Part shown: one piece after another, positions 1 to 9,800 of the stretch
Numbering within the stretch: the stretch's first letter is position 1
Layout: every line of letters begins with the position of its first letter
Source: Bacteroidota bacterium
GTDB lineage: Bacteria > Bacteroidota > Bacteroidia > B-17B0 > Aurantibacillaceae
Direction of reading: 5' to 3'
DNA: 64,000 nt
Assembly: GCA_016702705.1 (NCBI GenBank)
Contig: JADJDM010000021.1
Span: forward strand, 1-64,000
Made by a program: the position numbers and the translations under genes
The notes under the pieces: model-generated
Database searches by the model: none
The model's input: the letters and a program-made list of their open reading frames with translations, nothing else
Told to the model about the DNA's origin: nothing

Positions 1-21
1 AAACGTTACCAACAATTAAAA

Positions 22-1210
22 ATGAAAAAGCATGTATAATATTATTATTTATTTTATTAATCAACACGATAAATAGTTATGTGGTCAAAGATATCTCACC
101 GATGACTCCCCAGTTATAGACTCTTATTATCGGAGGTTTTTATATGGAACAGCGGTAATCCATCAATTAAACAATCAAAATTTATTGTTTGATTTTTACG
201 AACCAGCGATGGATACCTCAACTGAGCGACCACTATTTATTTTTTATTACGGGAGGCGGATTTACTTTCTGTGGCTCAAGATCATATTTATCTGCACAGC
301 AAAATATGCAGAAGCGAATGGCAAAGAAGCGGTTATGCTAAGCTGCAAATATTGACTATCGACTAGGACCCTAATTTTGATTTATATATAACTCATCTTA
401 CCGTAGAGTGGAGCGCGACTGTCCGATGCTATGCATGATGCAAAGCAAGCTATTCGTTATTTCAAAGAAATGCATCAGTTTACTGAATTGATAATACACT
501 CAATATTTATTAGTGGTGAATCTGTAGCAATAACTTCAATGATGGTCGCTTTACGCTGATAAGCAATCCGGAAAATGACTTACTTTTATCCAATGGCTAA
601 TCCAAATGACCCCATAGGGAGTACAAATAATGTGTCTTTTCAAATACTGTTGCGGGGACATTATGTTTATGTGGAAATGCTATTAGATACAAGCGCAATT
701 GAAAGCCCCACCGACCCACCCAATTTTATGCGGATACACGGTGATGGGATCTCTTTATTCCCATCTTTCATTTAATATAGTAGTATTAAGGTCATTAAAT
801 ATTCATCTCCTTGTACAAATAAAGGCTTACCAAGGCGCCATTCACACTGTCCTTGGTATTATGGGAACTCAAATTGGTCTACTTATTTAGATTTCTACAA
901 TTAGTGAAATGTCAACTTTTTTTATATCCCAGTTAGCTCAACAACGGGTATAATTGAAACTGATAATACTGTTAATATATCAGTTTACCCAAATCCGTTT
1001 GAATCTTACTTAATATTAATCTCAAATGGAGTCATATTCAGAAACTACGATTAAATAACATCTAGTTGAGTCAAATTATATTTGGAACCTCTTAATTCTA
1101 AAACTGAGAAAAAACTATTGAGATAAATCTACAGAATGTGTAGAGCCGGGTATTTATTTTGTATTGGTAGAAACGGTTCTAAGGAGAACTTGTGAAAAAA
1201 TAATTAAAAT
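22..1210 (+). pseudogene. Decayed secreted esterase (alpha/beta hydrolase) with T9SS sorting tail
   Basis: Piecing the three forward frames together gives an alpha/beta-hydrolase order of motifs. An N-terminal segment reads GQRYLTDDSPVIDS and LLFDFYEP (near 90-205). An oxyanion-type GGGF follows near 250, then NIDYRLGP near 350-370, a nucleophile elbow GESVAI near 518, ESPTDPP near 705 and IHGD near 735. It ends in a T9SS type A tail with VYPNPFES near 985 and GIYFVLVE near 1150. At least four frame changes and several stops separate these pieces, so no functional product is possible. The family is secreted carboxylesterase-like hydrolases of Bacteroidota; the substrate is unknown. It lies upstream of an attC-like site and was probably the cargo of a cassette. 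The window opens with a possible attC right end (ACGTTAC at 3-9). Confidence 0.75.
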
Positions 1211-1423
1211 AATCTAAAATACAGAATGACTATGAAATTTGAAAAGAACAAATAAAAAATTGATACAGATGAACATGTAATTCACATTCCGTATTTTTGA
1301 GTATATAATACGTACAGACAATAAATATTAAAACTAATTGCAGAAATAAGAAACAAATTAAACTTGTTGACGGGCATAATTATTCTAAAAGTGCCTGAAT
1401 ATGGATTTCAAAAAAAAATAACT
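1211..1423. other. AT-rich spacer, no recognisable feature
   Basis: This is the stretch between the esterase remnant and the next attC-like arm. I see no coding pattern, RNA gene or strong hairpin in it. A reading frame of 97 codons that begins at 1364 runs through the attC hairpin and has no protein-like features, so I do not call it a gene. Confidence 0.5.
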
Positions 1424-1562
1424 GCTGGTAACAAGCGGTTTGAACGCAAGGCGGGAAGTAAAGTGCGGGGATTGAATATTTTCAAAAAGAAAACAGTATT
1501 ATCTCCGCATAAACATTTAGTGATAAAAATCCGCACCTTCGCCAAGCCGCAAACGTTAGCTG
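1424..1562 (+). repeat. attC-like integron recombination site 1
   Basis: The left arm starts GGTAACAAGCGGTTTG and the right arm ends GCCGCAAACGTTAGCTGC. The arms pair imperfectly (GCGGtTTG with CAAGcCGC, then CGCAAGG against CTTCGC, then GTGCGG with CCGCAC) around a long loop. The expected cut point is between G1555 and T1556. The right end CGTTAGCTGC recurs at site 3 (4448-4457) and its complement GCAGCTAAC opens the arm at 5253, the relation expected between neighbouring attC ends. The imperfect stem makes this the weakest of the three complete sites. Confidence 0.65.
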
Positions 1563-1573
1563 CAAGCAATGCG

Positions 1574-1597
1574 AAAATACCCGAGAGACGGTATTTT
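1574..1597. repeat. Short inverted repeat at the start of cassette 2
   Basis: AAAATACC and GGTATTTT form a perfect 8-bp stem with an 8-nt loop just after the attC right end and about 70 nt before the next gene. There is no T-tract typical of a terminator. It may be a leader hairpin or a chance palindrome. Confidence 0.3.
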
Positions 1598-1667
1598 GAC
1601 AATGAGCAAATAAGGATACCTTTGACAAAATATTTAGAAAAAATAATCAAACATTAAAAAATAAAAT

Positions 1668-3278
1668 ATGACAAAACAATTACTAACATCCGCAGTCTTG
1701 AGTTGTTTAACTTTAATTGGTTACGCACAGCCAACTAACATTTATCAGCCAAATGGAAGCACGACAAACTTTGGCAAAGTAACTTCCGACTCATTAAATT
1801 ACTATGTCGTTAATTATCCTGCTTTGACACTTATGAAAATTGACGGTAGTAATGTGTCAACGCTTGTTACAACTTTAACAGTTGACCCTTTTCAAACAAT
1901 GATTTGGAATAATGGAAAGGGTATTTATCCTGTTGCCAACGGCTCGCCTTTTAAGCTGTTTGACGGTTCGACCGCCTCTGACATAACTGGCGGACAACTT
2001 CCAATGGCTGGATATACAGGAGACAAAGTAATTTTAGGCGATTATTTTCATAAAGGTAACTTCACCTACTTTAGAACAACAGATAAAATATATAAAACAG
2101 ATTATACTTCTGCTTCTAGTATACAAACACTAGCTGTAAAAGAAAATGCAGGTTTTGGTGGGGGCATCAATGAAATGCAATACACAAAAAATTCAATTAT
2201 CTACTGGGAAGTTACGACATCAACTGTTGCTCCACCACAATTGAAAAGAATTGATTTAAACACTGGTAATATTACCAAAATAGACTCTTCATCAACTGGT
2301 ACATATGATTATGGAACGGTATACAATAATGAGTATTACTATTGCACTCCTTACGGACCAGGTTCGGTTGGTGTTAGTAAAGTATATAAGGTTAGCGATA
2401 ATGGCACTAAAACAGTTCTTTACACAGAAACAGCTTCTAATAAACATTTAGTAAGATTAATTGGAGTAACACCAAATGGAGTAATTGCTCTAATGTCAAC
2501 TGTTAGTTCGGGAAGTGAATATGTAAGTATTAATGGTGGAGTAGCAACTTCATTAAATTTCAACACGGTTGCAAATTCACGACCATGTGGTAATGTGGGT
2601 GTTGGCACTTCAAGAACAACAAATTCGTTGGTTTATTTCGTAACTTTAGACACATTATATACTGTAAATTCATCTAGTAAAGCGTTATGGGTTACAAATG
2701 GCACATTAGCAGGGACAAAAAAAGTTTTTGGTGGTACACCAACCACTTTTGAAGCTGACGGTTTAACTCCTCAATTTCAAGGTAATGCGGAGCATTGTGG
2801 AAATGACTTGTTTTTTAATGGAAAAAACGGAGCAAATGCCAAAAGATTAATTTATGTAAATGGTAGCAATTACAATGTAACAACCTATCCAATTGGTACA
2901 GGCGTCACTACACAGCCATCTTTCCGAAAAACAGCAAACGGCATTACATTAATTGCAGCTCCACTACCTACATCAAGTGCTGAGAAAGCTGTGTATAAAG
3001 TCAATTGTTCCACCTTAAGCGGAATTGAAGAAAATTCATTGAATCAAATAACATTTGAAGTTTTCCCAAATCCAAGCAACGGACAAATAACTATTAAATT
3101 AACCGAAAACATTGGTAGTATTAAATTGACAGTTCTTAATTTATTGGGTGAAATAGTATACAGTAAAAAATTTAAAGAACAAACAACTACTCTAAATTTA
3201 AACTTAAAGACTGGTTTGTATTTTGTTTCAATCGACAACAATGGACAAAAGACTACTAGGAAAATAATAGTAGAATAA
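1668..3278 (+). CDS. T9SS-exported protein with ELWxxDGT-like segments (cassette cargo)
   Basis: The 536-residue product has a signal peptide (MTKQLLTSAVLSCLTLIGYAQ). The beta-rich middle contains ALWVTNGTLAGTKKVFGG, which resembles the ELWxxDGTxxGTxxV repeats of Bacteroidota surface proteins. The last 80 residues form a type A T9SS sorting domain (FEVFPNPSNGQITIKL to KTTRKIIVE). It should be exported across the outer membrane and either released or anchored; its molecular function is unknown. The stop lies 8 bp before an attC-like site and the gene begins about 110 bp after another, so the whole unit has the shape of one integron cassette of about 1.86 kb. It is the only cargo gene in the array with an uninterrupted frame. 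Confidence 0.85.
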   Translation: MTKQLLTSAVLSCLTLIGYAQPTNIYQPNGSTTNFGKVTSDSLNYYVVNYPALTLMKIDGSNVSTLVTTLTVDPFQTMIWNNGKGIYPVANGSPFKLFDGSTASDITGGQLPMAGYTGDKVILGDYFHKGNFTYFRTTDKIYKTDYTSASSIQTLAVKENAGFGGGINEMQYTKNSIIYWEVTTSTVAPPQLKRIDLNTGNITKIDSSSTGTYDYGTVYNNEYYYCTPYGPGSVGVSKVYKVSDNGTKTVLYTETASNKHLVRLIGVTPNGVIALMSTVSSGSEYVSINGGVATSLNFNTVANSRPCGNVGVGTSRTTNSLVYFVTLDTLYTVNSSSKALWVTNGTLAGTKKVFGGTPTTFEADGLTPQFQGNAEHCGNDLFFNGKNGANAKRLIYVNGSNYNVTTYPIGTGVTTQPSFRKTANGITLIAAPLPTSSAEKAVYKVNCSTLSGIEENSLNQITFEVFPNPSNGQITIKLTENIGSIKLTVLNLLGEIVYSKKFKEQTTTLNLNLKTGLYFVSIDNNGQKTTRKIIVE

Positions 3279-3286
3279 TTGCCAGC

Positions 3287-3420
3287 AGCTAACAGCACCT
3301 ACAAGAAATTGGCGGTTGAGTGGTTAAATGAAGCTCTGTGCTTCGTATCAAGTTTTGTGGTGGTAGACAGTTCTGTGCTTCGAAATCGCCAACTTCTTGT
3401 AGCTGCAAAACGTTAGTGGC
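3287..3420 (+). repeat. attC-like integron recombination site 2
   Basis: This is the clearest site in the array. Left arm AGCTAAC-GCACCTACAAGAAATTGGCG pairs with the right arm CGCCAACTTCTTGTAGCTGC over 20 positions with two mismatches, and is followed by AAAACGTTAG. The loop between the arms is about 75 nt. The asymmetric extra bases and the AAC/GTT ends match attC architecture. The inferred cut is between G3412 and T3413. It starts 8 bp after the stop of the preceding gene, as is usual for cassettes. Confidence 0.85.
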
Positions 3421-3464
3421 GGTCATTGAAAGAAAAACCATACAAATTAGAAACTAAAAAGAAA

Positions 3465-4280
3465 ATGGACAAAAAAAACATTGGACAAAAAATACTTCAC
3501 TTTCCTTTGACAAAAATAATAATCGGACTTATTGTTTGTGGAGGAGTAGTTGGAGTCGGACAGGCTTTAATTCAAAAACATTGGACTTACCATATTGATA
3601 AAGACTTGAAAAGTCTAATTGGAGGAATATTGTCGCAATACTTGCTATAATCTCTTATACCCTTCTTATTTAGGTTTTGCGAAAAAAAAAATTACAGAAT
3701 TCTCGAAAAACACTCTTAAAAACTTAACTATTTGAAATTATTTTAGAATAATCCCACAACCATTGACAATCTTGGGGATCTACTTAAAAGGAGGATATTA
3801 TGTTTAATCCATAAACCCAATAATATATTTAATTCCATTTCCTTTGACAATGGCTTTTACTTCTGCGATTTTTGAAGAAACTTTATTTAGAGGCATAATA
3901 TCTAGAATAATAGAAGAAAACTAGGAAGTTATATTTCCTTGATAATTTCGGCACTTATTTTTGGGCCACTTCTTCCCTCAATCCAAATAGTTCATTAAGT
4001 GCAGATATTGGACTCTCAATTCAAGGGACTACTGTTAGCAGCCGCTTATATACATTCAAGAAATTATATGTTTCCGATTGCATTCCACTTTGCTTGGAAT
4101 TTTACGCAATCAGCTATTTTTGGAGCAATAGTATCAGGAAATGAGATATAAAAACATTATAACTTCTAAATAAAGGAGCCAGAATGGTTTACAGGAGGAC
4201 AATTGGACCAGAGGGTTCAATTCTAGCTTAACTGTTTTTGTCTAAAATTGCAACAATTGTTCTTTTCAATATTAAGTAAT
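3465..4280 (+). pseudogene. Decayed CPBP-family intramembrane metalloprotease (cassette cargo)
   Basis: The first 62 codons from ATG 3465 are open (MDKKNIGQKILHFPLTKIII, one membrane segment); the frame then stops near 3650. Later fragments in other frames keep CPBP (CAAX-type) protease motifs: FEETLFRGIISRIIEEN near 3871-3921, the E-E-x-x-x-R signature; ALIFG near 3955; and FPIAFHFAWNFTQSAIFGAIVSGNE near 4074-4145, which holds the conserved His. A piece reading EWFTGG, then a GPEGSI-like stretch, follows near 4190. Several indels and stops separate the fragments. Family members are polytopic membrane proteases, some linked to bacteriocin immunity; the role here is lost. It sits between two attC-like sites. 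Confidence 0.75.
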
Positions 4281-4323
4281 AAAGAAGGAAAATCTTAAAC
4301 CAATGGAAGAAATAACTAACGAA

Positions 4324-4455
4324 CCGCTAACAAGCGGTCTTTAGCGCAATATGGGTTTTGTACAAACTGAAAATTAGTATTTTTAATTAACATTTTACTA
4401 ATTCGGAAGGTGGTATCGCTGAATCCCGCACTGCACATACCGCCAACCGTTAGCT
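4324..4455 (+). repeat. attC-like integron recombination site 3
   Basis: Left arm CCGCTAACAAGCGGT with AGCGCAATATGGG, right arm CCCGCACTGCACATACCGCC followed by AACCGTTAGCTGC. The arms pair with mismatches and G-U pairs over about 20 positions around a loop of about 60 nt. The inferred cut is between G4449 and T4450. The next reading frame starts 16 nt after the site. Confidence 0.8.
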
Positions 4456-4471
4456 GCAAAGCAAGAAAATT

Positions 4472-5241
4472 ATGAGAAAAAAAATTATAGCCATTCTCTC
4501 TTTATTCATTTTAGTTTCATGTGGACCATCAAACTCAATGATAGAGGAACCGCAAAAGACAACCATAGACACTGGCGCGGGTATTTCAGGTCTGTTCAAT
4601 AAACCAGACGAAATATACATGAATCTAGACACTGCATTAAAATATGCGGACAAGGTTAAACACCTTAGCTTATCTTTCAAGCAATTAGATTCTTTCCCAA
4701 CTTCTATTTTCAATTTAAAAAGCTTGAAAAGCTTGAATTATCAGGATGTAGTTTAAAATCTATCTCGAACCGCATTGCTGAATTAAAAAACCTGAAAACC
4801 CTAGACATTCGACAAAATCAAATTAAAGAGCTTCCTGCATCTATTGGACAATTAGCAGAACTGAAAACGCTTGACTGTTAGGGTAATTCAATAACTGTAC
4901 TTCCAAATGAAATAGGCAAACTTACAAACCTTAAAGAACTATATATTTCATTCAATGGACTAAACTCATTGCCAGCAAGTATTTCCGGTTTAAAAAAATT
5001 ATCATACCTCCAATGTGATGGAAACAATTTAAAAATGATTCCAAAGGAAATCGGTTCACTCACAAATCTAAATAAGTTATCGTTTATGAGGAATCAAATT
5101 AGATCATTTGATGACAATATAACTAATTGTAAAGCCTTGACTGAATTAATACTTGACGAAAATTACCTGGTCAAACAACAAATAGACAAACTAAAAGATT
5201 TGCTTCCTAACTGTGCAATATATACAGAAATGCAAAAGTAA
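4472..5241 (+). pseudogene. Leucine-rich-repeat lipoprotein, frameshifted and with an internal TAG
   Basis: A lipoprotein signal (MRKKIIAILSLFILVSC) is followed by a linker and then leucine-rich repeats of about 23 residues, such as LKTLDIRQNQIKELPASIGQ and LKELYISFNGLNSLPASISG. Two lesions break it. One A is missing from the run at 4717-4721; restoring it gives FNLKKLEKLELSGCSLKS. An in-frame TAG at 4879-4881 then interrupts LKTLDC*GNSITVLPNE. With both repaired the gene encodes about 256 residues ending YTEMQK. LRR lipoproteins usually bind proteins at the cell surface; no partner can be inferred. It is the last cargo of the cassette run. Confidence 0.8.
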
Positions 5242-5254
5242 TAGATTGCTCGGC

Positions 5255-5350
5255 AGCTAACAACGGGCAATTGCGCCATGCGGGTATTGAGGTAGGGCTT
5301 TGGCTAAATTAAGGCTTGCGCTAAAGCGCTTATTTTTAGTTTTGCTGCTA
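5255..5350 (+). repeat. attC-like left arm, right arm missing (end of array)
   Basis: AGCTAACAACGGGCAATTGC opens what should be the attC of the LRR cassette, but no complementary right arm follows before the convergent gene at 5400. About 95 bp of it match, at roughly 88% by eye, the reverse complement of 40931-41024, which flanks another cassette-like gene. The shared part runs past the arm into TTTGGCTAAATTAAGG and a TTTTTAGTTTTGC stretch. This marks the edge of the array. Confidence 0.7.
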
Positions 5351-5399
5351 TAAGCTTCCCCTTTTCTCGGACCATTCAAAAATAAAACTCACCAAACAC

Positions 5400-6731
5400 T
5401 TATTTCGCTAAAACTATTTTTTCTTTATATAAATACTTTTCTTGCAAACTTTGAAACGGCCTGTAAACATAATAGATGTAACCATCTCTTATTCTTATTT
5501 TATCAGCAGAATAATGTATGATTGAATACTTGCCTTCATCTTTTCCAGTTTTCGAATTAATGTTTTTAATGTAGCGGTGCCCGCTATTATCATACACAGC
5601 ATAAATTTTATCTTCGGTTAAATCTTTCACCATTTTGTTTTTCCACTCTTTCCAATTTTTTGGATGATGATAGTTGATGTTTACCGAGTCTAATTTGTTT
5701 CCGTTTTTGTCGTAATGAAACAGTGAGTTCTTATAATGATCGAATACGCAAATGGTATCGGATACAATATAAAGCGGGGCAAACAAAGGGGTGTAATACA
5801 TCGATTGAGTAAAGCCACTAATCATTGCTGCAGCAATGTGTTTATCAACTCCATATTCTTGAGCGACGTTTCGTGCTAATAATTTATCTTTTGGTTTTAA
5901 ACTGTAATATTCAAAACGATAGGCATGCATCAATTCCTCATCTTCAATGGTGTGTATTTCCTTTTTAGTTGAATCTGAATAATTGTAAGAAAAATAATTA
6001 AAGAGTGGATAATCCTTACTGAAATTACTGAATAACAATTGAGAGTTAATGGTGTCAATAACAGGTTTTACAAGTGCATTGTAATCTTCAACAGGTAAAG
6101 AAGCTAAAACTAACTTATCGTTTCTTACTAAAATTCTATAAATTTTCTTTTCGGCCATTACATTGGTATAGCCCATAAAGTCACGATATAATTCTTTTAC
6201 TTTTCCTGCGTCTTCGGGTATGGTTAATGAGTGCAAAACCGTTTGCGTTTCATCTGTTAATTTAATGCTGTGTATATTTGTTTTTTTATCTTCCGTTAAT
6301 AAGAAATATTTATCCTCATAAAAATCAAAATCCAAAATACTAAAACGCTGCGAACCAAAAACTGTGTCGGGTTTGTGTTTGGCACTGATTTCAACTCCAA
6401 TTAAATCAATAATGTCTTTCTTTAATGAAACAGAAAGTTTAATAGTATCATCACTTGTTTCTATATCCAATTCTCTTACTTCTTTTTTATATCCAACTGA
6501 AGAGAAAATTAAACTCGCATGTTTTATTTTTGGAATGAAAAATTCGAAAACACCTTTATTATCTGTTTCAGTTGCAAGTGTTGAATTATTAATGCGAACA
6601 GAAATATTTTTAAGCACTTGTTTTGTTTCCTTGTCAAATACCTTTCCTTTTATGAAAATGGACTCTTTTTGTGAAAAGCACACCATTGTACTTAAAAGCA
6701 GAAAAATTGATATGAAGTTTCTAGCATTCAT
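5400..6731 (-). CDS. Secreted protein with carboxypeptidase-D regulatory-like domain
   Basis: The 443-residue product has a signal peptide (MNARNFISIFLLLSTMVCFSQ). Residues about 25-100 form a CarboxypepD_reg-like beta-sandwich (IFIKGKVFDKETKQVLKNISV, then FSSVGYKK). The long remainder of repeated beta-rich segments (FSILDFDFYEDKYFLLTED, CVFDHYKNSLFHYDKNGN) suggests a propeller but matches no family I recognise. There is no sorting tail or OmpA domain, so it is probably periplasmic. It is transcribed towards the cassette array and stands alone, with a terminator of the next gene upstream of it. Function unknown. Confidence 0.75.
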   Translation of the reverse strand: MNARNFISIFLLLSTMVCFSQKESIFIKGKVFDKETKQVLKNISVRINNSTLATETDNKGVFEFFIPKIKHASLIFSSVGYKKEVRELDIETSDDTIKLSVSLKKDIIDLIGVEISAKHKPDTVFGSQRFSILDFDFYEDKYFLLTEDKKTNIHSIKLTDETQTVLHSLTIPEDAGKVKELYRDFMGYTNVMAEKKIYRILVRNDKLVLASLPVEDYNALVKPVIDTINSQLLFSNFSKDYPLFNYFSYNYSDSTKKEIHTIEDEELMHAYRFEYYSLKPKDKLLARNVAQEYGVDKHIAAAMISGFTQSMYYTPLFAPLYIVSDTICVFDHYKNSLFHYDKNGNKLDSVNINYHHPKNWKEWKNKMVKDLTEDKIYAVYDNSGHRYIKNINSKTGKDEGKYSIIHYSADKIRIRDGYIYYVYRPFQSLQEKYLYKEKIVLAK

Positions 6732-6786
6732 AATGTGAATTTAACTAAAAGACGCAATCAAAGAACAGATTACATAAATTTATTTA

Positions 6787-6822
6787 AAAAAAAGGAGGCT
6801 CTTTGCAGAGCCTCCTTTTTTT
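6787..6822 (-). terminator. Rho-independent terminator of the SprB-repeat gene
   Basis: AGGAGGCTCT and AGAGCCTCCT form a 10-bp GC-rich stem with a short loop, flanked by A and T runs on both sides. The hairpin touches the stop codon of the minus-strand gene. It could also act on transcripts from the other side. Confidence 0.85.
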
Positions 6823-9800
6823 AATGTGAAATAACGAGTTTGATAGTTTCACTTCGATTATTGTTGTATAATCGAATAAAATAAATTCCATTAGGAAGTT
6901 GTTGAGTGTCTATTTTTATTTTCCCAGCTCTATCAGCAATGTCTTGTTTGTAAATTGACTGGCCAATTAAATTAGTTAAGTCAAGCTTTACACCCTCTTC
7001 TTTATTAAAATAGTAGCTTAAATAAACTGCATCAGTTGCAGGATTTGGGAATAATTTAACATCCCAATTTGCATTAGAAATAGTAGCTAATGATGTTGAA
7101 GAGCCAACAATAAATGTATCTCTTACAACGCAGTTACTTGCTCCAGTAATTGTTACACTATACGTTCCAGGTGTTAAATTAATTAAATCTTGTGATGTTA
7201 ATCCATTACTCCATAAGTAGGTATAAGGAGCCGCTCCGTTGGTAACTGATAAATTTATAGCTCCATTAGGACAGGTTCCACAACTTGCATCAGTAACAAC
7301 ACCCGAACTGCTATATAAACTTGTATTAGTGATTGTGTATGATTGCACTATCGAACATCCAACATCATCAGTAATAGTTAAACTATAAACCCCAGCACTT
7401 AAATTGGTCTGACTTGTTCCGCCACTTGCAATAGCGCAACTCGTTGTTCCAGTATAAGCCACGCCTACAGTAGGATTTGGACCATTTGTAAATACTGTTC
7501 CGCCTGAAGTATTTAATAAAGTATATGAGTTTTCTTCTTCAAAAACACCCGCAGTATAAGTCAATTGAATATTGTCATTATCACATACTGGTATCGAAAC
7601 ACTTGATCCAGTGCCCGTAGCAGAGTATGTACCAACGGTTAATCCATTTACAGAAACAACTAGTATAGCTCCATTCCATCCATCTCCCCAGGTATCATTC
7701 ATATTAAGTGTGTATGAGCAACAAGGGCTTGTTGAACCTGAAGACCAGGTGTAAGTTATAGGAGCGATTCCTCCACTCACATTTACATTAATGCTACCAT
7801 TGTTACCATCACACGTTTCGTTAACAATGCTTGGTGTTGCTGTTAGTCCTGAACTTGAATTATTATTTATTTGATACGCTTGATTGATAGTACATCCTAA
7901 ATTATCAGTAACGCTTACCGTATAGCTGCCGGAAGTTAAATTGTACTGGTCTTCAAGATTAGAAGTGTTGGACCAATTGATTGTATATGGAGTGTTTCCA
8001 CCAACTAAATTTATGTCAATAAAACCAGAACTGTCACTACAATTTTCATTCGCTACTATTGCATTATTAATTGCAAAGCCACTACTGTTATTTGAAACAC
8101 TACCATTCAAAATTACCGAACATCCACTTCCGTCAGTAACAGTAACGGAATAATTACCTGCCCCAACAGCAATTAAGTCTTCGTTTGAGCTTGTGTTACT
8201 CCACGCAAAAGTATAAGGCAATGTTCCGCCATTTACATTGATATCAATTGATCCAGTTGTGTCGCCACAATTTTCATTTGTGATTGTGTTTACAATTGCG
8301 CTCAACCCTCCTGTTTGGTTTTGAATAGTTGCGCTTGAACTAACACTGCATCCATTAACATCGCTAACAACAACATCATAGCTACCAGCAGATAAATTAG
8401 AAAGATCTTGTGTTGTTTGCCCGTTGTTCCAAGAATAAGTGATAGGATTTATTCCACCGGTAACGCTAAGATTAATTGCACCTAATCCATTACCACACGA
8501 TTCATCTGTTGCTATAATGGAATTAATTGCTAATCCATTTGTGTTATTATTAATAGTGAAATTACCATTGGTAATACAACCATTAGCATCTGTAACAATA
8601 ACAGAATAAGGGCCTGCACTTAAGTTTGTTTGATCTTCAAATAATGAACCATTATTCCATGAATAAGAAAAAGGACTTGAACCACCTTGGACACTTATAT
8701 TAATAGAGCCATTTTGGTTTCCACAAATTTCATCGCTTGTAATGATTGGTGCGATACTTATGTTAGTTCCTATGTCGAGCACAGAATATGCTTGGTTTGT
8801 TGTACAACCATTTCCATCCAACACAGTAACAGAATACGTTCCTGAATTTAAATTACTTATGTCTTGCGTTGTTGAGCCTTCACTCCAAGTATAAGTATAA
8901 GCTCCATTTCCACCTTGAACAGTTATGTTTACTGCTCCATTTGTATTACCGCAGGATTCGTTAGTAATTACATTTGAAACAATCGCCAATGTTCCATTCG
9001 TATTGTTTACTGTTGCTAATGCTTGAATTGAACATCCATTTGCATCCGTAATTGTACACGAATAATTTCCAGCACTTAGTCCAGATGGGATGTCTTCCGT
9101 TGTTGCGCCAGTGCTCCATAAATAAGTAAGCGGTGCTTGGCCTCCACTTACACTTAGGTTTATTGAACCTGAAGTGTTTCCGCAAGTTGCATCTACAACA
9201 GTAATATTACTTAAACTTAAAGTGCTTGCTGAATTTGACACCGTTAAGTTACCAGTAACAACAGAACAACCAGCAGCATCAGAAATGGTACAACTATAAA
9301 TGCCTTGATTTAATGCCGTCAAATCTTCTGTTATCGCACTATTAGACCAAGTATAAGTCAATGGATTTGTACCACCAGTGATAGAGATATTAATTGCACC
9401 TGCGTTATTATTACAAACTTCATTTGTAATTTGAACATTACTAATACTTAAACTTCCTGAGGTATTTGTAATTATTACCGAATCAACTTTTTCACACATG
9501 GAAGCATCTGTAACTGTATAGGTATAATTTCCAGCGCTAAGATTAGTTAAGTCTTGGGTTGTTGCACCTGTGCTCCAAGAATAAGTGTATCCACTTGTGC
9601 CACCACTAACTTGTAAATCAATAGCACCATTGCTTAATCCACAACTTGAGTTGATTGCTGTATGATTAACTACTAAAGTGCCAGGATTGTTTGCAATAAA
9701 AATTGTACCTGTAAGTATCGAACAATTATTTGCATCAGTAATCGTACACGAATAGTTTCCACCAGAAATACCTGTTAAATCTTCAGTAGTCGCTGAGTTA

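Noticed and set aside
575..890. Two short overlapping open frames as separate small genes
   Set aside because: Their translations carry pieces of the same esterase (ESPTDPP, HGD), so they are fragments of one decayed gene.
1364..1657. Open frame of 97 codons across the first attC-like site
   Set aside because: It runs through both hairpin arms, has no protein-like composition or signal and would be unique; the structure is better explained as a recombination site.
1..5400. Integron integrase (tyrosine recombinase) for the array
   Set aside because: No frame on either strand shows the R-H-R-Y motifs; if present it lies outside the window.
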